The translations under genes were made by a program, and so were the position numbers. The notes below the pieces were generated by a model. That model was given only the letters and a program-made list of their open reading frames with translations, had not been told where the DNA came from and searched no databases. Shown piece after piece: positions 62,677-64,000 of a stretch of 64,000 bases of DNA (positions within the stretch are counted from its first letter, which is position 1; each line of letters starts with the position of its first letter). This DNA is from Phycisphaerae bacterium (GTDB lineage Bacteria; Planctomycetota; Phycisphaerae; Sedimentisphaerales; Anaerobacaceae), in contig JAGOLX010000002.1 in the NCBI GenBank assembly GCA_017993835.1, positions 124,001 to 188,000 on the forward strand, given 5' to 3'.

Positions 62677-64000
62677 TTACACGGGCTGGCGGTTTTTCTT
62701 GAGGGACCAGTAGAGGTAGCCGGGGATTCCGAGGGCGACCCAGACCAGGCCCATCAGCGAGTTGATCAGGGGGGCCTCGCCTTTGCGGAAGTTCAGGATG
62801 TCCGTGTAGAGCGTGAAGACGACGTAGACCGAGGCGAAAGCGATGAACAGGATGGGCGTCCAGGGGTAGCCCCAGACCTTGTACGGTCGCGGCGTGTCGG
62901 GCATCCGCCTGCGGAGGGTGAAGACGCTGGCCGCAGCCAATGCGTAGAAAATCCAACTGACGAAGATCAGCATGTCCGTCAGTTGGTCGAAGGTCCCGCT
63001 CAGGACGAGTATCGAGGTCCAGATCCCCTGTACGACGAGCGACCGGGCCGGCGTGCGGAACCGCGGATGGACCTCGCCCAGACTGCGGAAGAACAGGCCC
63101 TCGCGAGCCATCGCGAAGTAGACCCGCGCGGACATCATCGTGGTCCCGTTCACCGCGCCGAAGGTCGAGACCATGATGGCGGCGGCGATGATCGCGCCGC
63201 CCCATTTGGCATGGAAGCTGTTGGCGACGTCTATCGCGACGATATAGCCTCCGCCCGTGGCCTCGGCGGCCCGATACCGCTGGGCGATCTCGGGGACCGG
63301 GATGACGTAGAGGTAGGCGAGGTTGACCAGGACGTAGACGCCGATGACGATCATCACGGCGGTCGCCATCGACTTGGGCAGGTTCCGCTGGACGTCGCGG
63401 ATCTCGCCGGCCATGTAGGTGACGTTGATCCACCCGTCGTAGGCCCAGAACGCGCCGGCCATGGCCATGATGACCATCAGGAAGACCGAGGTCGAGCCCC
63501 CGGCCGCTGAGCCCGCGTCAGCCGTCGACTGCGTGAGGTTCGCGAGGTCGCCGTGTCCCAGGACGAACGCCAGCAGGACGATGCCCAGGATGATCGCGAC
63601 CTTCATCGCCGCGAAGACGACCTGGATGGCGCTGCCCAGCTTGACACCCAGGTAGTTCATCGCGGTCAGGAACACGACCAGGACGATGGTGCAGAGCTTC
63701 AGGCCGATGAATCTGAAGGGGGTCATCGCGCCGATGAAGGGGATGGGGATGCTCCACTGCTCCCAGGCTGCGGGCAGGCGGGGCATCGGGACGAAGTAGC
63801 TCAGGGAATCGGAGAAGACGTAGGCGATCGAGGCAATGGAGCCGGTCTGAATGATGATGAAGACCGCCCAGCCGTAGAGGTAGCCGACGAAGCGGTTGTA
63901 GCCGCGGTTGAAGTAGATGTACTGGCCGCCGGGATCGCGGAACATACCGGAGATCTCCGCGATGGACAGCGCCCCGAACAGCGTCAGGATGCCCGCGACG
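62677..64000 (-). CDS. APC-family amino acid permease, partial (5' end outside window)
   Basis: At least 441 residues, running off the right edge without a start. About 11-12 membrane helices are visible, such as LCTIVLVVFLTAMNYLGVKL and MVIMAMAGAFWAYDGWINV. The latter is the typical LAT/APC segment, followed by AGEIRDVQRNLPKSM. The first visible residues (ILTLFGALSIAEISGMF) belong to an early helix, so only a short N-terminal part is missing. It imports or exchanges amino acids; the specific substrate is not clear. The gene is on the same strand as the fusion gene, with a 141-nt gap. Confidence 0.88.
   Translation of the reverse strand, partial: VAGILTLFGALSIAEISGMFRDPGGQYIYFNRGYNRFVGYLYGWAVFIIIQTGSIASIAYVFSDSLSYFVPMPRLPAAWEQWSIPIPFIGAMTPFRFIGLKLCTIVLVVFLTAMNYLGVKLGSAIQVVFAAMKVAIILGIVLLAFVLGHGDLANLTQSTADAGSAAGGSTSVFLMVIMAMAGAFWAYDGWINVTYMAGEIRDVQRNLPKSMATAVMIVIGVYVLVNLAYLYVIPVPEIAQRYRAAEATGGGYIVAIDVANSFHAKWGGAIIAAAIMVSTFGAVNGTTMMSARVYFAMAREGLFFRSLGEVHPRFRTPARSLVVQGIWTSILVLSGTFDQLTDMLIFVSWIFYALAAASVFTLRRRMPDTPRPYKVWGYPWTPILFIAFASVYVVFTLYTDILNFRKGEAPLINSLMGLVWVALGIPGYLYWSLKKNRQPV

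Overview
The window looks like a chromosome segment of a planctomycete, most likely from the Phycisphaerae/Sedimentisphaerales side. That placement is an inference from gene content, not from a marker gene. The sequence is GC-rich. Most predicted secreted proteins carry Sec, lipoprotein or Tat signals, and three end in PEP-CTERM-type sorting tails. The families present are typical of polysaccharide-degrading Planctomycetota: sulfatase, GH2, sialidase-like, DUF1080, SGNH esterase, PQQ-like propeller, and an ECF sigma factor paired with a membrane anti-sigma protein. I found no rRNA, tRNA, CRISPR array, integrase or complete insertion sequence.

Layout. 1-4814 (minus) is a nucleotide-sugar operon: an extended SDR epimerase, a bifunctional fucokinase/GDP-fucose pyrophosphorylase, and GDP-mannose 4,6-dehydratase running off the left edge. 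5393-14746 mixes a secreted ADP-ribosylglycohydrolase, an AAA/DUF4143 ATPase, topA, a cysteine synthase, an unrecognised conserved protein, an SDR reductase and dtd. 14943-16920 is a nitrogen module: a sigma-54 promoter, amt, a PII gene and a terminator. 17046-27322 (minus) holds two PEP-CTERM proteins, a beta-helix/propeller protein, thrC, a sulfatase and a penicillin-acylase-family lipoprotein. 27456-31108 is a tandem pair of Na/Pi-cotransporter-like genes. 31401-37607 has a DUF1080 lipoprotein, a three-gene sugar ABC transporter operon (minus) and an ECF sigma/anti-sigma pair (plus). 38010-45547 has queG, a large secreted protein of unknown family, a calcium-type P-type ATPase and a PEP-CTERM protein.

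45788-50225 is the most distinctive block. A structured leader precedes a type III-like restriction-modification operon in which methyltransferase, helicase and a 116-residue PD-(D/E)XK nuclease are three separate, tightly coupled genes. 50425-62535 carries a GH2 enzyme, a decayed DUF1080 gene, a PQQ-like protein, a DUF1593 lipoprotein, a secreted trypsin-like protease, a toxin-antitoxin-like nucleotidyltransferase pair, a relic of an SGNH hydrolase, a sialidase-like protein and an SGNH/nucleoside-hydrolase fusion. An APC permease runs off the right edge.

A theme not captured by gene calls is that short palindromic repeats sit both between genes and, still in frame, inside coding genes. One lies in the penicillin acylase, one in queG and one in the P-type ATPase. 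Two of the three families have a second extragenic copy in this window. Gene relics and tandem duplication show further local rearrangement.
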